DNA of 64,000 nt from Sclerurus mexicanus. Its lineage: Eukaryota; Chordata; Aves; Passeriformes; Furnariidae. The position numbers and the translations under genes are program-made. The DNA lies in assembly GCA_013396755.1 (NCBI GenBank), contig VWZF01005820.1, forward strand, positions 371-64,370, in the 5' to 3' direction. Of this stretch, positions 1 through 13,126 are shown one piece after another; position 1 is the first letter of the stretch, and each line of letters starts with the position of its first letter. A model generated the notes under the pieces. That model did not search any database. It saw only the letters and a program-made list of their open reading frames with translations, and was not told the origin of the DNA.

Positions 1-415
1 AGCAGCAGAAAACCTGGCGCCATAGTGTAGGAACAGGTGTGTTCTCTTCCTCACGGTAGCTTTCGCGGTGCCCACGACTCCCAAGGTGAACAGTTGAGTT
101 AGGGAGGGGAAAAACACGATTCTGCCTCTCCAGTGATGCCAAAACGTGTCCCTGTCCTCGCTCACTCTGCCGAGAGAGTGCCCCTCTTGAGCCTGCGCAG
201 TAAGAGGAAACCTGGCCACATCCCCCACCCTGAGCTGTCCTCCCTCCTCCTCCTGGTCTGGAGAGCAAGACCAGAACAAAAGGCTCTGACTGGGATGTTA
301 ATATCAGGCTATGCATATTCATCACGTCCTTTGTTAACTGTCTTTGCAGAACTCAGCCTGCTGTAGCCTCCAAGCTTTTTGGAAGGAATTCCAAGAGATT
401 GTTGAAACTATAACA
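1..415. mobile_element. LTR fragment (same family as the solo LTR at 46295), cut by the window edge
   Basis: This stretch aligns by eye to the 3' half of the solo LTR at 46295-47130. Shared blocks include the GGTGTGTTCTCT-CCTCAC stretch (here about 34-53, there about 46891-46910), the CTGYGCAG-AAGAG block (here about 193-205), AGAACAAAA, and the end GGAAGGAATTCCAA followed by CTATAACA. The element ends at 415, exactly where the other copy ends. It is longer than that copy between the first two blocks by more than 100 bp, so it is a different subfamily or carries an indel. The 5' end and any target-site duplication lie outside the window. No coding sequence of a provirus is seen. Orientation is not settled because both ends of an LTR are TG/CA. 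Confidence 0.75.
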
Positions 416-1042
416 CTGTTTCATACAGGAGAAGTATGGTGGGGCTCTGGAAGACATCTGACTGACTTTGGATGAAATATTTTTCCCTAAAAAAAACAAA
501 AAGAGAGAAGGCAAACAACTCCATGTAGTCTGGAATGCCTCTCAACTGTACTTCTAAGGATTCCCTTGAAAAATTATAGAAAAGAAGTTAGAGTGTTATA
601 TAAGTCAATATTAGCTTATTGAGAGCATAAAGAGATTCTTTCTTATGATATTGTTGTCTCTGTTCAGACTGCAGAATAGTCCAAGTGGCAGCATAGCATG
701 ACACATTAGAAATTTTTCCAAAATTTCAATGTTAGTCACCAGTCAGGTGATTGTTTTAATGTGCTGATATCTCAGAGGCAGTATCATAAAGTATTCCTTG
801 AGTATGAAATGAGGCAAGCTGTACAAATCCATGAAGAATCGTTATATGAAGGTGATCTGTTAGACTATTAGACTTCATTCCAGATTGACAAGTAGATTAT
901 TGCTTCCAGTCAGTTGGGACATTGCTTTTAAATGCGTATCCAGTTGTAACTTCTTGTGATGTTATGGTAGTAAGAAAGTATTGTGTCAAATGGTGTAGAA
1001 TTTAGATTGCAAATCATGTTTTACTTTTGTGTTCCTCTACAG
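416..1042 (+). other. KCNH8: 3' end of KCNH8 intron 1
   Basis: Unique-looking AT-rich sequence between the LTR fragment and the first exon in view. It ends in the acceptor tract TGTTCCTCTACAG. I see no gene, RNA or repeat in it. Confidence 0.85.
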
Positions 1043-1276
1043 ATAGTAACTTCATCCTTGCAAATGCTCAGGTGGCTAAGGGATTCCCCATTGTTTACTG
1101 CTCGGATGGCTTCTGTGAGCTTGCTGGATTTGCACGGACTGAAGTCATGCAGAAGAGCTGCAGCTGTAAATTTTTACTTGGTGCTGAAACAAACGAGCAG
1201 ATGATTCTTCAAATTGAGAAATCATTGGAAGAAAAGATCGAATTCAAAGGAGAAATCATGTTCTATAAGAAGAATG
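1043..1276 (+). CDS. KCNH8: KCNH8 coding exon 2: PAS (eag) domain, first part
   Basis: Encodes about residues 26-103 plus the first base of codon 104. It is 234 bp, enters with two bases of a split codon and leaves with one. The split codon reads xAT; with C from the upstream exon it gives the His expected in the family, rather than the Asp that reading through the acceptor G would give. The protein runs SNFILANAQVAKGFPIVYC, then GFCELAGFARTEVMQKSCSC and KFLLGAETNEQ, ending in MFYKKNG. This is the core of the PAS fold that in eag/ELK channels packs against the cytoplasmic C-terminal domain and tunes gating. The acceptor is CCTCTACAG and the donor is G|GTAAGT, a consensus site. Length and phases match a symmetric exon, so skipping would keep the frame. 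Confidence 0.96.
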
Positions 1277-4200
1277 GTAAGTCTTTCCTGTTTTGTTAGT
1301 CCTAAGGAATGTAACTTAACATCAATGTCTATAATATATATTATACATTTATATGTAATGATTTTGTGTGCTTAACGTTAGACCTACAAGAATAGATTTA
1401 AATAATGACAGTTGGGTACACATTGAGACTACGTTTATATTTGTGCTATTGATTTTATACATTGCAAGTAACAAAGCTTCACAGCAGAAATTCAGGGTCC
1501 TAAAGTGCATTGTGAGACACTTTTATCTGCGCTTAAAATGACACTATATTTTCTACTTTTTCTCATATTGAAGTTCTTACCTCTTATTGTTGAAGCTTTA
1601 ATTAAAATACTCATATTCACCATAAAGTAGACAAGATGTGTAAAATTTTCAGTCCTATCAGTAAAATACTCAGATATTTGAATGGTCCAAGTGACTTCTC
1701 AACAGCTGATATATATAAATACAATAATAATGATTTTCAAGAAGTGGATAAGTAAAATTTATGTTTATGTATTGTCACATAAAGAAAATTTTCAGGCATT
1801 AAGCAACTCCATAGACTACAATAAATTTCAAGTTGCACCACCAAAGCTTTCACCCCTGTAAGGACAATGTCACAATCAAGATACATGAGCCATTGAAGAC
1901 AGCTGCCTGTGATGCACACTTACCAGCTTTCATTTATATCAAGCTCCTTCAGTGTACATACTCCATATACTCTTATTGCCATGTTCATGTGATGGTGAAA
2001 CAGGTGAGATCAAATGTGAGACACTGACAGGATTTCAACCACCCCAGTGTCATAGGAGCGTATGTTAAGACCATATTTTCCTCATAGATTCCACTGTCTT
2101 TACTAATGAAACATTTTTCCCTTCAAATATTACTACTATTGTATTAAATACTTTTAAAAGTTATTTTCTAAAAGTAATAACAACATAGTGACAAGAAGAT
2201 AGTGATGTAGAGTGTTAGAAGGCATCTTCACTTTCACTAACAAAAAAAGAGAAATGTTGCTTAGTTGGCTTGTGTTCATGGCTGCTCTCTTCATAGTATG
2301 AAAATTTAAAGTTATTCTGGAAGATCCTGCTAAATGCTTCTTCATCTTGTCTTTTGGGGGATACCTGGGTGTGTGTGAGGGTGTTTGGTTTGGGTGTTTT
2401 TTTAGAATATAGAAGAGACTCATGTAGTTCCTTGACATTTTTTTAGGAAGGTTATTCAAAAATAGCTCCAATTTGTAAAACATGCCCGAATATAGGGGGG
2501 AAATAGTCTTACTCTGGAAGGATAAGAGCTGCTTTTCTCAGGTTTTGTATAATGATAACTTTGGTGAGAAGAGATTTCAATGTATGTAGATCAAAGAAGT
2601 TAACACATTCATTACACTGTCTTTGTCCTGAATGATGTATTGTGATTCCTTTACATCATGAAGGGGTGCTTCAAACCTATAATAGATATGATTAACACAG
2701 GCAGAAAGAGATTTCAGGTCAATATGCTTATCAGTGAAATAGCTGAATCACAGATAAGTAGATAAAGAGTTGAGCCTAAAAGAATTCCCACAATCCATTC
2801 TACTTCCCTCTCTGTGTATAATTTGACTGGAAACCATTCCAATACATTTTCTGAATAAGAATAAATTTCCCAGACTGCCTATAATACTTTTAATTTTCAT
2901 GCGTATCTGTACCACTGGGAAACAGAAATGAGTAGATATTAAAATAACATGAGACTGTGCTCATATAAAAGCAAAATTTATCTTAAAAAAATAGCCTTGT
3001 TTTTTCAACAGAGCTGCAAAATGCAGGCTCCAAATTTGGTAAATCATCCATTTTAGTTAAATGTTTTATGTTTGGGTTGTTGTGTCTTTTTATCAGAAGA
3101 GAAATTAAACTTCTGAAGCTATTAAACTTATTCAACTTTGTCAGAAAAGAGAGGGGAAAAAAAGAAGGTGTCTTTGTTACAGAAAGATTTCTTAAGGATT
3201 TTTTAAGACATAAGAACTTTGGGAATAATATCTCCGAAATGACTGTATAGATACATTCCAGCTTACATGATATTGAAAATAATTGTCAGTTGTGCTGGTG
3301 CCAGTGTAATGCCAGGAACATACGTCAGTGCGAGACAAGTAACTAGCAATGTCTCATTATCCTATGGTCACATTTCAGTGTCCTGGTAGGACTTCAGGGT
3401 GTCAGAGTGGAACTTATGTGGCTGGCTTTGGTCTGCTATTTAGTACAAACTTGCTCTGTGGGCCTAACTACAAGACCAAATGAAATCTTTCAGGGCTAAC
3501 TTCAGGGATAGAAGTTCAGCTTCAGGGGTAATTCTAAGCTCATGGACTGATGTCCCTCAGAATACTTCTTAAAAGCTTAATAATTAGTATGATGTGATAA
3601 GAAAGTACTGCAAGGGAAGTGGATCTGTGAACACAATGGCTTATTTTTGGTTTCTTCTGGATTTGATCTAAAATGTGGATCATATATGTCTCATTTTTTG
3701 GGACAGAAATTCAAGCTTACAAAACTGAATATGCATTGATTTCTTAACTGCTACATTTTTCAATATTTTGAGTTTGATTTAAACTTTTTTAATCAATCAG
3801 TTTAAAGCTGATTCAGCTTTTACCATTAAATTAGACTGTTAATTCTAAACAATAGTGATTCAAATTCTTACTAGTTTTGGTCTGAATTTACTAAGTTGAA
3901 TATGGAGCCTTTCACAGTTACTTAACCATCATTTAATAATTTACATCGCATCTCTGCTCAGTAATTGTTAGTTAGATTTGGATCTCAAAAGGATGACCTT
4001 AAGTTCTGCTCTGGCCAATCCCTCTGGAATAACTAGAAGTGGACAGGAACTTTTTTCTATATGTGTTCTCCTTTTGATATTTTAATGAATTTTTAGAATA
4101 AGATAAAATGTTGCTCATCCTGGACATTTTCTGCCATGTTAGCACAGGGCAGTATTAGAGCTATGGCAGCAGAAACAGCAGATTCAGAGAGAGAGAGATG

Positions 4201-7200
4201 TCTTTTGAAAATTCAAGTAAAAATGCACTTTTCATCATAGTTTCAGTATTTATTTTGGTTCCTCAATCAGTTTTTTGCTTTTTATTTGACAGAGCTATAT
4301 TTGTTTCATGAAGACAAACAGAAAAGGAAACTATTAAAAGACCGGGAATTTTATGATTGTTGTCTTCTTTAGAAAGTTTTAAGATTACATCACTTAGGAG
4401 TTGATTTTTTAACTTATTTTTTTCTGCTGCTATTTCTACATTTTCTTCAAAACATCTGCAACAAATTAAGTTGTCAATTATGAAAATGGAAATGCAAATT
4501 AACCCTTTGGAATTCAAGTGAGTTGTGAGAAAAATGCTCACTCCCTGAACCTCTGTTTTAGAACAATTTAAAAGCAGTTGGACACTATACTGAGAAACTA
4601 CATTTACACAAACTCTTCTTTTTCTTTCTGCCAGACCACTCTGGAAATTTGTCAATAGCAAGTGCAGGTAGTTAAATGAGGTCCTTGTATTCAAATTGAA
4701 GTACAATTAAGTAGCAGTGTAGATTTTTGTCTTCTCTGTTACAGCCTGAGATAATTCTACAGTAAGCCTTATAATCATTAGCTTAGTCCAGTCTAAGCTC
4801 TCTATCTTCAGCTGCTGAGAAGGTCATACCTTGAGTCCCTTATGACCCAATCAGACTCATTTTCTATGTCTCAAAATTAAGTTTGTAGTGTTTTAAAAGA
4901 GGTCTGTGCTTACAAGAAACCTTTTAATACCTGAAGTAGTCCCACAACCTTCCTTCATTGAAAGGAAATTAGCATCTTTCTGTGCACATGTAAGTTGTGT
5001 GAAACACAATGTAATCAGTAATTTCCACTTCAGATTTATGGATGTTTGAAAGACTTCACTGTGGTGTCCATTGTATCTGTGCACCCCAGAAAAAAAGGCT
5101 GTTTGCGCAAGATTTTGTGGATTATTAAAAATCCCCACTGTAAGAGGACTGGAGCAAGTGGGTGTTGCTGGGACCATTACTAGTTTCCTTAGGACTTGTC
5201 TGCAATCAGAGTTCCTTTACCTGTGATAAATTACAAGGACTCAAGGGACATTTTGTTATCTTCTCTGTGTAAACTGATTTAAACACTTCCTAGAGTATGT
5301 CTCAGGCACATGCCTTTTAGTTCTTGGCCCTTAAAGATTTGGTAAGCAAATTGTAACATCAGGAAGATGTGATATATTTGGTTTCTGCATTTATATTTAC
5401 TTTAAGAGTCAGTAAGGTTAAATCAAGGTATTTTGTCTCTTCTCATCACTGCATGAGCATATGTGTTTTAATAAATCTGTATCCTTATCTGAATGGTCAG
5501 GATTATCTCAGTATTGTCTCAGATGGGTGGAATATCAGTAGATAAATGGTGAAAGTCAGAGCCTCTTACTGAGTTACTGGATTCATCAGGCCATAGGCCA
5601 TTTGAAGTCCAGGTGTAACAGTGTTTTCACTAGAACAGTAATGACAGCCTTAGGCAAATAAAATAAGCCTCAAGCCATGAGACAACATCTATTGCCTCTG
5701 CCAAGGCTGCGGTTGATTAATGTAGCTAGAGGATAGCAAAGGCTCCTTGACATCATTTGTGTTTAATGCACTGCTTGTGTTAAGCAAACAGAAAAGCTTT
5801 TTTATTAAAATTATGAGTTAAATGTTATTTAAAATTATAGGAGATTTAATTAATTACAAAGAAATTAAAAGAAATTTGGGGTTTTTTCAAGCATGTTTTC
5901 TGTACAGGAAGTATTTTTCTTATTGCAGAAATAGTATCTATTCTTTCCTACAAGAAGTTTAAAAACATAGTTTTAATGGTTGTCCAAAAATATCCTATAG
6001 CATTTTCAAACAAGGGAGTGTATGGTACCAATTTAACATTAACTGACTCCCTGCCTTAATGGCCTCCTGAAATCAACCCTGTCTTTGGGAAATGTTAAGC
6101 CCAACAGTTATAGAAGAGAAATTTATTAGAATTTTCTAAGTGTAAAAAAAATATTTCTATAGAGAAACATGAATTTTCTAATGACATCTACTTACTAATG
6201 TAGAGGAAGCCCCTTGACAAGTTGTTTGATAGGATAGTTCATAGCAATGTGGCCTCGCTGCTGCTTCACTGCTTTTCTGCCTTGAAACCTCTGCCTAAAA
6301 ATAAGAAAGCTAAAAAGCTTTTGTGGCAGGCTTGCTCACACTATCTAAATTATAGTAAGAAATACATGAGGAGGGGAGTAAAAGGAGGAAGCAACACTGA
6401 AAATTTAATCTGAAGGTAATATCTGATTGCAATATCTGAACCATAAAAAAAAAAAATTTGTAACTTTATAAAATGAACTTTTCCTTTTTTCCTTTCCATT
6501 TTTTCTTCTTTTTTTTTTTTCATTTTTCCTCCATTTTTGCTTCTTCTTTCTCATTTCCCCCTTTCATATAGCTCATTAGGAAGTTTCACTCATTTTGAGG
6601 AAGTTTTCCTCTTTGAAAAACAGTACAGAATATAGACAGAATACAGACAAGAAGGCGTGTCCTTATTTTCCTCTGTTTCACAGAAGAGGGAATTTTTGGC
6701 TCCTTTTCTCTCCAAACATTTCATTTGTTTGACGTATGGCTTCTGATGAAAGGTAATGTGTAGCCTTGAAGTATCTTGATGTTTTAGAGATGGTCCCAGC
6801 TTCTACAGCAGAAGAGGAAGACAGGGCAGACTTCTGCTGCTCCAGAGAGCCCTGACTTAAGTTCTGCAGAGCCTCAGGTGAAGCAGTCAGCAAAAGCCTG
6901 AGAGAACACAAAACAAGGGGATGAATTTCAGTTAGATAGGGGAAAAAAAAGGCAGTAAAATCCCGTGTGCAATGAGATCTAAACCATCTCAGATCTTTTC
7001 TATAATTTAATGAGACTTCAACAGAATGCTGCTTACTGACAGTGCTGATATTTCGTTCTGATGGCATTCACAGTGACATTGGCTAATAGCCTCTTTCAAT
7101 AACAACATGATGTATTAAAAGCATAATTCACTGAGAAAAGACTTGTACTCCTAGAACCACACTGATAAGTAAATAAATCTGTATGAAAGTTTCCTGCTAT

Positions 7201-8807
7201 TATTATATTGCTGCAAAGTGATGTCCTTCATTGCTTACAGATGCTTACCAATTAGTGTTTCCCCAGGGGCACCCTGGGCTTCCTACTGCACCTAGTAGGA
7301 ATGGTTGTTAGTAATTGTGTGTGCCGTTGTCTAGTTTTTAAAAGACATGTCATTATGCTACTTTTTATACATCTGTTTTTAGAAAGAGATGTAGGTATTT
7401 ATTTTGCAGTGAGGTGTTTGTACATCAGACCAGCCACTCTTTTCAAATTTTCTCACAATGTTATAGCCACAGTCTCTGCTGATAGGCTACCTTTTATTTT
7501 CATGAGCTTTAAATCAAGCTTCAGCTAAAAGCTAAAGAAAAAAAAAGCTGACTTATGTCCCCATGCTTCACCATGAGTTGGGCTGTTCCAAGTACCATTT
7601 CTCCTGATGACTACCTTCTGCTGATATTTCCTTATTTTGTCCATGATTCCCAAATCCATGTACTGGACCATGATCCAGGCTAATTGCCACCTCCTGTGCT
7701 GACAGTTGTAATGGGTTCTTGCGTTAGTTTTTGGTAAGAGTGGTAGAAGGTTCATGTTAGCATTGTCTATTAAACCCTCTTGCAGATTTGTCTAGGGAAT
7801 TGCAAAAGCAGTTTGATTTTATAGAGCAGTTAGAACTAGAAGGTTAAAACCTACTGCTTTCCAACTGGTGAAGTTGCTATAATTTGTTTCATTGGGCAGG
7901 CTCAGAATTTGTTAACAGCCTGTGCTCACATGGATTCAAGTGGTGAGTTGAGAACATTAATCCCCTCTACCGTGTTATGTAATTGCTCAGCGTGTGTTTC
8001 AAAATCCTTCTGTACAAAAACGTGAAGCTGAAGGATGGAATTGTCAGTGCAAGTCCATGACTTGACTTCTTTTTGGATCCCAGTTTTAGCCCCTTCCTTC
8101 CAGAAAGGTGCCAGTGGACAGCATGTCAAGGGCAGGTTAAAGTTCTTGAACCGTGGCCTCAACAGAAAATCCTCAAACTTGCTGAAAACTCATGAATAAT
8201 GTTAGCAGATAAAACTGAAATAATAGACAGGAACTATAGAGACACTGATATTTTCATGAAGCAAAGTATTCTCTGACCTAACCTTGTAAAAAAGGCAGTG
8301 GAAAATAAAAGCTAAGTTTCTAAAATGGAGCCTTGCTATGTAAGTGGACGAGTAAACAGCAGAATCCCCTCTTTCTCCATGTCGTGTCTTTTGAAGTCTG
8401 TATGAATAAGCATGGGGCTGCAGACAGCACCTCTTCTAGTGCTGGGAGAGCCCCTATTCTGCAGACCCCCAAGCCTTCTGTTTCTAGGGGCTGCCACTGC
8501 CAGAGAAACCAGAATCAGGGTAACAAAAGCATTTTGTATGAAGATATTTTTGTTTATATTGTTATCACTTGTTTTTTCAAATTGAAAACCTGACAGTTTT
8601 CTTTGTAGGAGTGGTGGTCTGTTTTGGTATTGCTGTGTTTTTGCTTAAAAGAAATTTCATGTCATCTTCAATGATTCTTTTTTAAGACAGTAAAATAATG
8701 AGCTTAAAAGCGAAATGATGTCATTTGAAAACATGGCTATGTTTAGTTGTGTTATAACTTCTCTTGATGTCAAAATATCAGACACAATTTCAAAATAATA
8801 CATTTTT

Positions 8808-8852
8808 TCATATATATATGAATATACACATAAATATATATATACACATACA
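8808..8852. repeat. AT-rich simple repeat
   Basis: Imperfect alternating TA/CA tract (CATATATATATG followed by AATATATATATACACATAC). Likely length-polymorphic. No function implied. Confidence 0.7.
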
Positions 8853-10203
8853 TGTCTGTGAGAGATCATCATGGATAAAGAAAATTTCTTGCTTTGTTTT
8901 AAAAAGTACATCCTTCAGCAGTCTGAGAAATCAAATTTAATGCTGTGATTGTACTTTATTATATATGTTGTCTCTCAAAGTTCAAAAGGAATAATGACCT
9001 TAGGTTGTAAACACTGTTTTAACAACAGATTTCAAAAATACAGTAATCAAGAGAGAGCAAATTTGGCTTCTTTGGGGATTGCTCAGCTGAAAGCAATAAA
9101 GACTAGACTGCTCAGGAGGGTTTGAGCCTGACTATTTCTGAAACAGTCCATATAAATATATTGAAGAACCTGTATTTTGTTTTGTTTTGTGTTGCTTTTG
9201 TTTGGTTTCATTGGGTTATTTTTCATTTTAGCTATAGATACTGTACAATTGCTTATATAAATAGACTGCTTCAATTAATACTTTCCCAGGAGTTAGTTGA
9301 CAAATGCTGAATGCCTTGTACTATTATAACTGTGACAAAGTAATGACCATTGGAGGTGGAGGACAAGGAAGTTGCAGGCTGATAATATTTATGAGTCTTC
9401 CCTGAAGCTTTTTGCATTTAAACAGAATGTATTTCACTGACTTAACTGAGCTTTTAGATAATCCTGTCTATTTTGCTAATTGTTATAATTGCAACCCAGT
9501 AAATGTATTACATCAGGGAAGTATTTATCTCTTTAAATGCCATTTTCTCTTCTAATCTGGATGGAGATAGGAAAAGGAAATTAGAGCATATGAAAAGAAA
9601 GTAGTATGCATAAGGGTAATGTATGCCACAAGGCATTAGCAGGCACTGCTTAGTTCTCTGCTTTTTCTCAATGAAAATTGAATAGAACTAGAGGATTTTG
9701 AAATGGTTTCATTAAGTAGGAAAGATAGTGAAGCTATACAAGGAGAGACAAGAAAGCTGAGTAAACAAAGCTGAAATGTGGATGTGCTGGATGTCATAGA
9801 TTAGCTTACATAAAACATGCACTGCAGACTGCAGCTGTTGCATACAAAAAATGTAAAGAACACAGGCTGGAAAAGACACTCACTCAAACTAGGAGCTGCC
9901 ATAACACAGGTAGTGTGTATTCATGTAGAGATAAATGGAAACTTTGAGGTGGTGAATTCAGCCTCTCTTTCCTTAATGATGGCAGTTTGCAGAAGAGGAA
10001 AGGATAGGAGATTGCTGTGCTGAAAAGCATCTGCTCTTAAAACATGCATTCCCTCTCTTCCTCTCTCCATCATGGCAGTGATGGCAGAAAAAGTCAGACG
10101 TTGGGCATTATGAGGCGAATTACATATGAGGCACTGAGTTACGCTGCAGTAGAAGAGACAGAACATAGGTTGAAGCTGGGCACAGAGAAGGCTTGAAGGA
10201 CAT

Positions 10204-10225
10204 GGGGTGGGGAGGGGAGGTGGGG
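10204..10225 (+). other. G-quadruplex motif
   Basis: Four runs of four G with loops T, A and AGGT: GGGGTGGGGAGGGG then AGGTGGGG. This fits the canonical intramolecular G4 pattern with very short loops. It lies on the transcribed (sense) strand, so both DNA and pre-mRNA could form it. A perfect octamer ATTTGCAT follows at 10230-10237. Confidence 0.75.
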
Positions 10226-13114
10226 TGGTATTTGCATATCTGTAATGAGATCTGCTAGATCTAACAGTTGCACATGGTACTCCATAGGCTATACAGAGGG
10301 CTGAAGAGCTATATATAAGAAGTTTTAAATCAACTCCACAAGATTAATACTTCCCTAATCATTCATACTGAAATACAATTTTTACCTTGTTATTAAAGTA
10401 TCTTACCATCTCCTGTCTTCTACCAGATTCTTGGGATGTAACTATATTCTGGTTTAAGCTGAAAATACATTTTGGAATGCTTCTATTTGGGATGCATGAA
10501 TAGATTATAAATCCATTTTGGAATCAATTTACGTTGACTATTAAAACTTACAGGGAGACTTACTTTCAGGATATAAGCATGATCTGGTGGCCACACAGAA
10601 CTTGAGGAAACAAGTTCTTGAGCCCTCTTTACGACTTCTGTGAAAATGTTAGTGCAACCATCTGTTCCTGTATAAGTCAGTTACATGCTAGGCCATATGT
10701 GTCCTTTTTAGTTTTGCTATAAGTTCAGACCAAAGAATGTCACCAGGGTATAGCACACAGGCTAGCACCTGCAATAGCAGAATTCATGGGAAAAAAAATC
10801 ACAGATTTTGTTAACACATACATTTGATTTCTGCAGAGATGATGGAGAAGAATGAGGTGCTAATTTGCTTAAAGCAGCAGAACCTTGCATTAGCTGTGTT
10901 AATTGATCATTGTCAAAGTTGTAATGTTGAAGAAAGTACTTTAATTATAGCGATACTTTTCTTTCAGCTCCTTTCCCTTTCAGTTTAGTTCATTTGCAGT
11001 TTTTGAAAGCATTGTTTTCTCCTTCACACTTTGCACTCCTCAACAAAATGTTGACATCTTGTCAAAACTACATAACTTTCAAAATGAAATGTTATCAGTA
11101 ATGCTGGAAATTTTTGGCTAAGCTAATGAAAGAGAGAGTTTGGTTTCCTCAGGCGGTCTTTGGCATCCTGGTCTGTCAGCCTTGAAGAGAACAATTTCTG
11201 TGATGGAAAAGAGAAAATGATCAGGCTAAAACTTCTCTGACATTATGGTGTATCCAGCAGCAGGTTTATTTTGCTAACAATTAGTAACTCTGCCAATGAG
11301 ACAGTGTTGTAATGGGGAAGATTTAGCGTCAACATTGTTGACAAGTTGTTACAACTATCTACACAAAAATATTTTTATCTTTGTCTTCTGCATAAGAAAT
11401 ATCTGGAAATAGGGTAGTGGATTTTAATATTTTTCTTTAAGTGTTGATTTGCATCTCCTTAAAGGAACATTTTACTAAGTATCCTACTGAAACATAAAAG
11501 CGTTCCAGATTTATGTCTTGTACAGTCTTGTAACTACTCCTTGAAGAGCTATTGTTTTGTGCCACATGACTCATATATCGAATATGCAGAATAGTTAAAC
11601 TTTCTGTCCTCAGATACTTGAGTTCACAGTTTAGGAAACCTTACACTAAGTTAGTCTGACATGTTACGTGCAGATGCAGAGCTTCACAAAAGAGCTCTGC
11701 AATTTAATCCCTCTTCCTCTCACCACAGACAAGTGGAAATAAATCACAGAAATTTGTGCATTTGTTATTTCTGGCCCCTGAGAGAGGGAAGGGACAGCAC
11801 AAGATGGATCAGTGTCTGTCTGGATACTCGTGTGGCAAGAAAAGTCCTGAGGAATTGAAGGTTTGGAATTGGATAGAACCCATGGCAGAAAGAAGGAAAC
11901 CTTAAGCTTTTCTTCCTCGTCAAAACTACTTCCAAACTGTCAAGAACAAGAGAACACAGCTTTGCATGAGTATCACCCAGCCCAAGTAATCCATAGGAAT
12001 ACGTGTGGCTAAGAGAGAACTCACTATTCAATTAAAATTATGCCAAGATGGGTGCAGAATTTAATTATTTTGTTAAAGGATTATATAAAGTTTCTGTCCA
12101 TAACCCCATTCCATTTCTAAATTGCAATACCTCTGCAGTATATCTCCGTAGTACCCAGATATCCACCAAAGATTTTTCCATTCTGAGAATTTCATCAGGC
12201 TCTGTCTGGGGTGAGCATCACTAAAGACAGAGTATTTTCATATGGTGAGTGCACACAGCTCATCAATAGAGCTAATGGTCTCAACCTGTTCCTTGGTTTA
12301 AGCAGGCCTTATTTTCTAGTGAAAGGAATGCTTGGCTCTGAAGGCTATTGGCATTCTAATGGCAGGGTTTTGTATAAAATCTCCCTTTTAAATTCCTTGG
12401 TCTGTTGATTTTTGTTTTGATTTCAGTCTAAGGACAGACTTCTAGCTGTCAAAACGAGGAAAGGTAGAAAGGCTGGTTGAGTGAGTGACCATAAAGCACT
12501 CTCTTCTTTCATGTATATATAAAAGGTGGACTATAGCCAAATTGCCTTGTGATAAGATTATGCTTCATTTGGTCTCTTTTCTCCTTCCCTGTGATGTGCT
12601 TATATAAGCCTTGAGGTTATTAAAACATATTTTGACCCTTCACTTCAGAATGCAAGAGAAAGATTAGACTCGTTCTCCAAGAGTGGTGGCTTGAAGCAAT
12701 AAAGAGAGTTTGTATATAAATAAACCTTGGAAGAGAAATTTCTTTGATAGACGACTCTTGACAATACAGAAAACCTTTGTATGCACCATCTGAAGCAGGG
12801 AAGAAATTTCTGTTTCACAGATGAGTTCATTCAAAAGAACTGTAACAAAATAGGGCACTACTTTTTTTATCAGAAAGTTCTGCTTTTGGCTTATAGAATA
12901 ATGTGATGCTTTCAGTAAAAGCTAAGTAACAGATTGTATTGGATCAGTATATTTTCTCAAGAATGTTCCACAATAATGAAAAATAACACACTTCTGTTTT
13001 TGACGGAATGCAACCTTAAACTGATCAGGACCTAGTCCTGACCTAAAACAGATCATGTCCTCTAGTGTACCTGAAGAGTACCTCAAATTGATTTGCTCCT
13101 TTCAGAGTAAAGGT

Positions 13115-13126
13115 GGGGGGGGGGGG
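13115..13126 (+). repeat. G12 homopolymer
   Basis: Twelve consecutive G after AGGT. An uncommon homopolymer for this AT-rich intron; its exact length is likely to be error-prone in sequencing. Confidence 0.8.

Noticed and set aside
1027..1042. Alternative start Met reading into exon 2
   Set aside because: The ATG lies in the intron and uses the acceptor bases as codons. The family sequence resumes exactly after the AG, so this is a spliced internal exon.
4263..4706. Longest free-standing open frame (147 codons, minus strand) as a gene
   Set aside because: No recognisable domain, low-complexity and Leu/Ser/Asn-rich, inside a KCNH8 intron with no promoter or splice support. Length is within chance for an AT-rich 64 kb.
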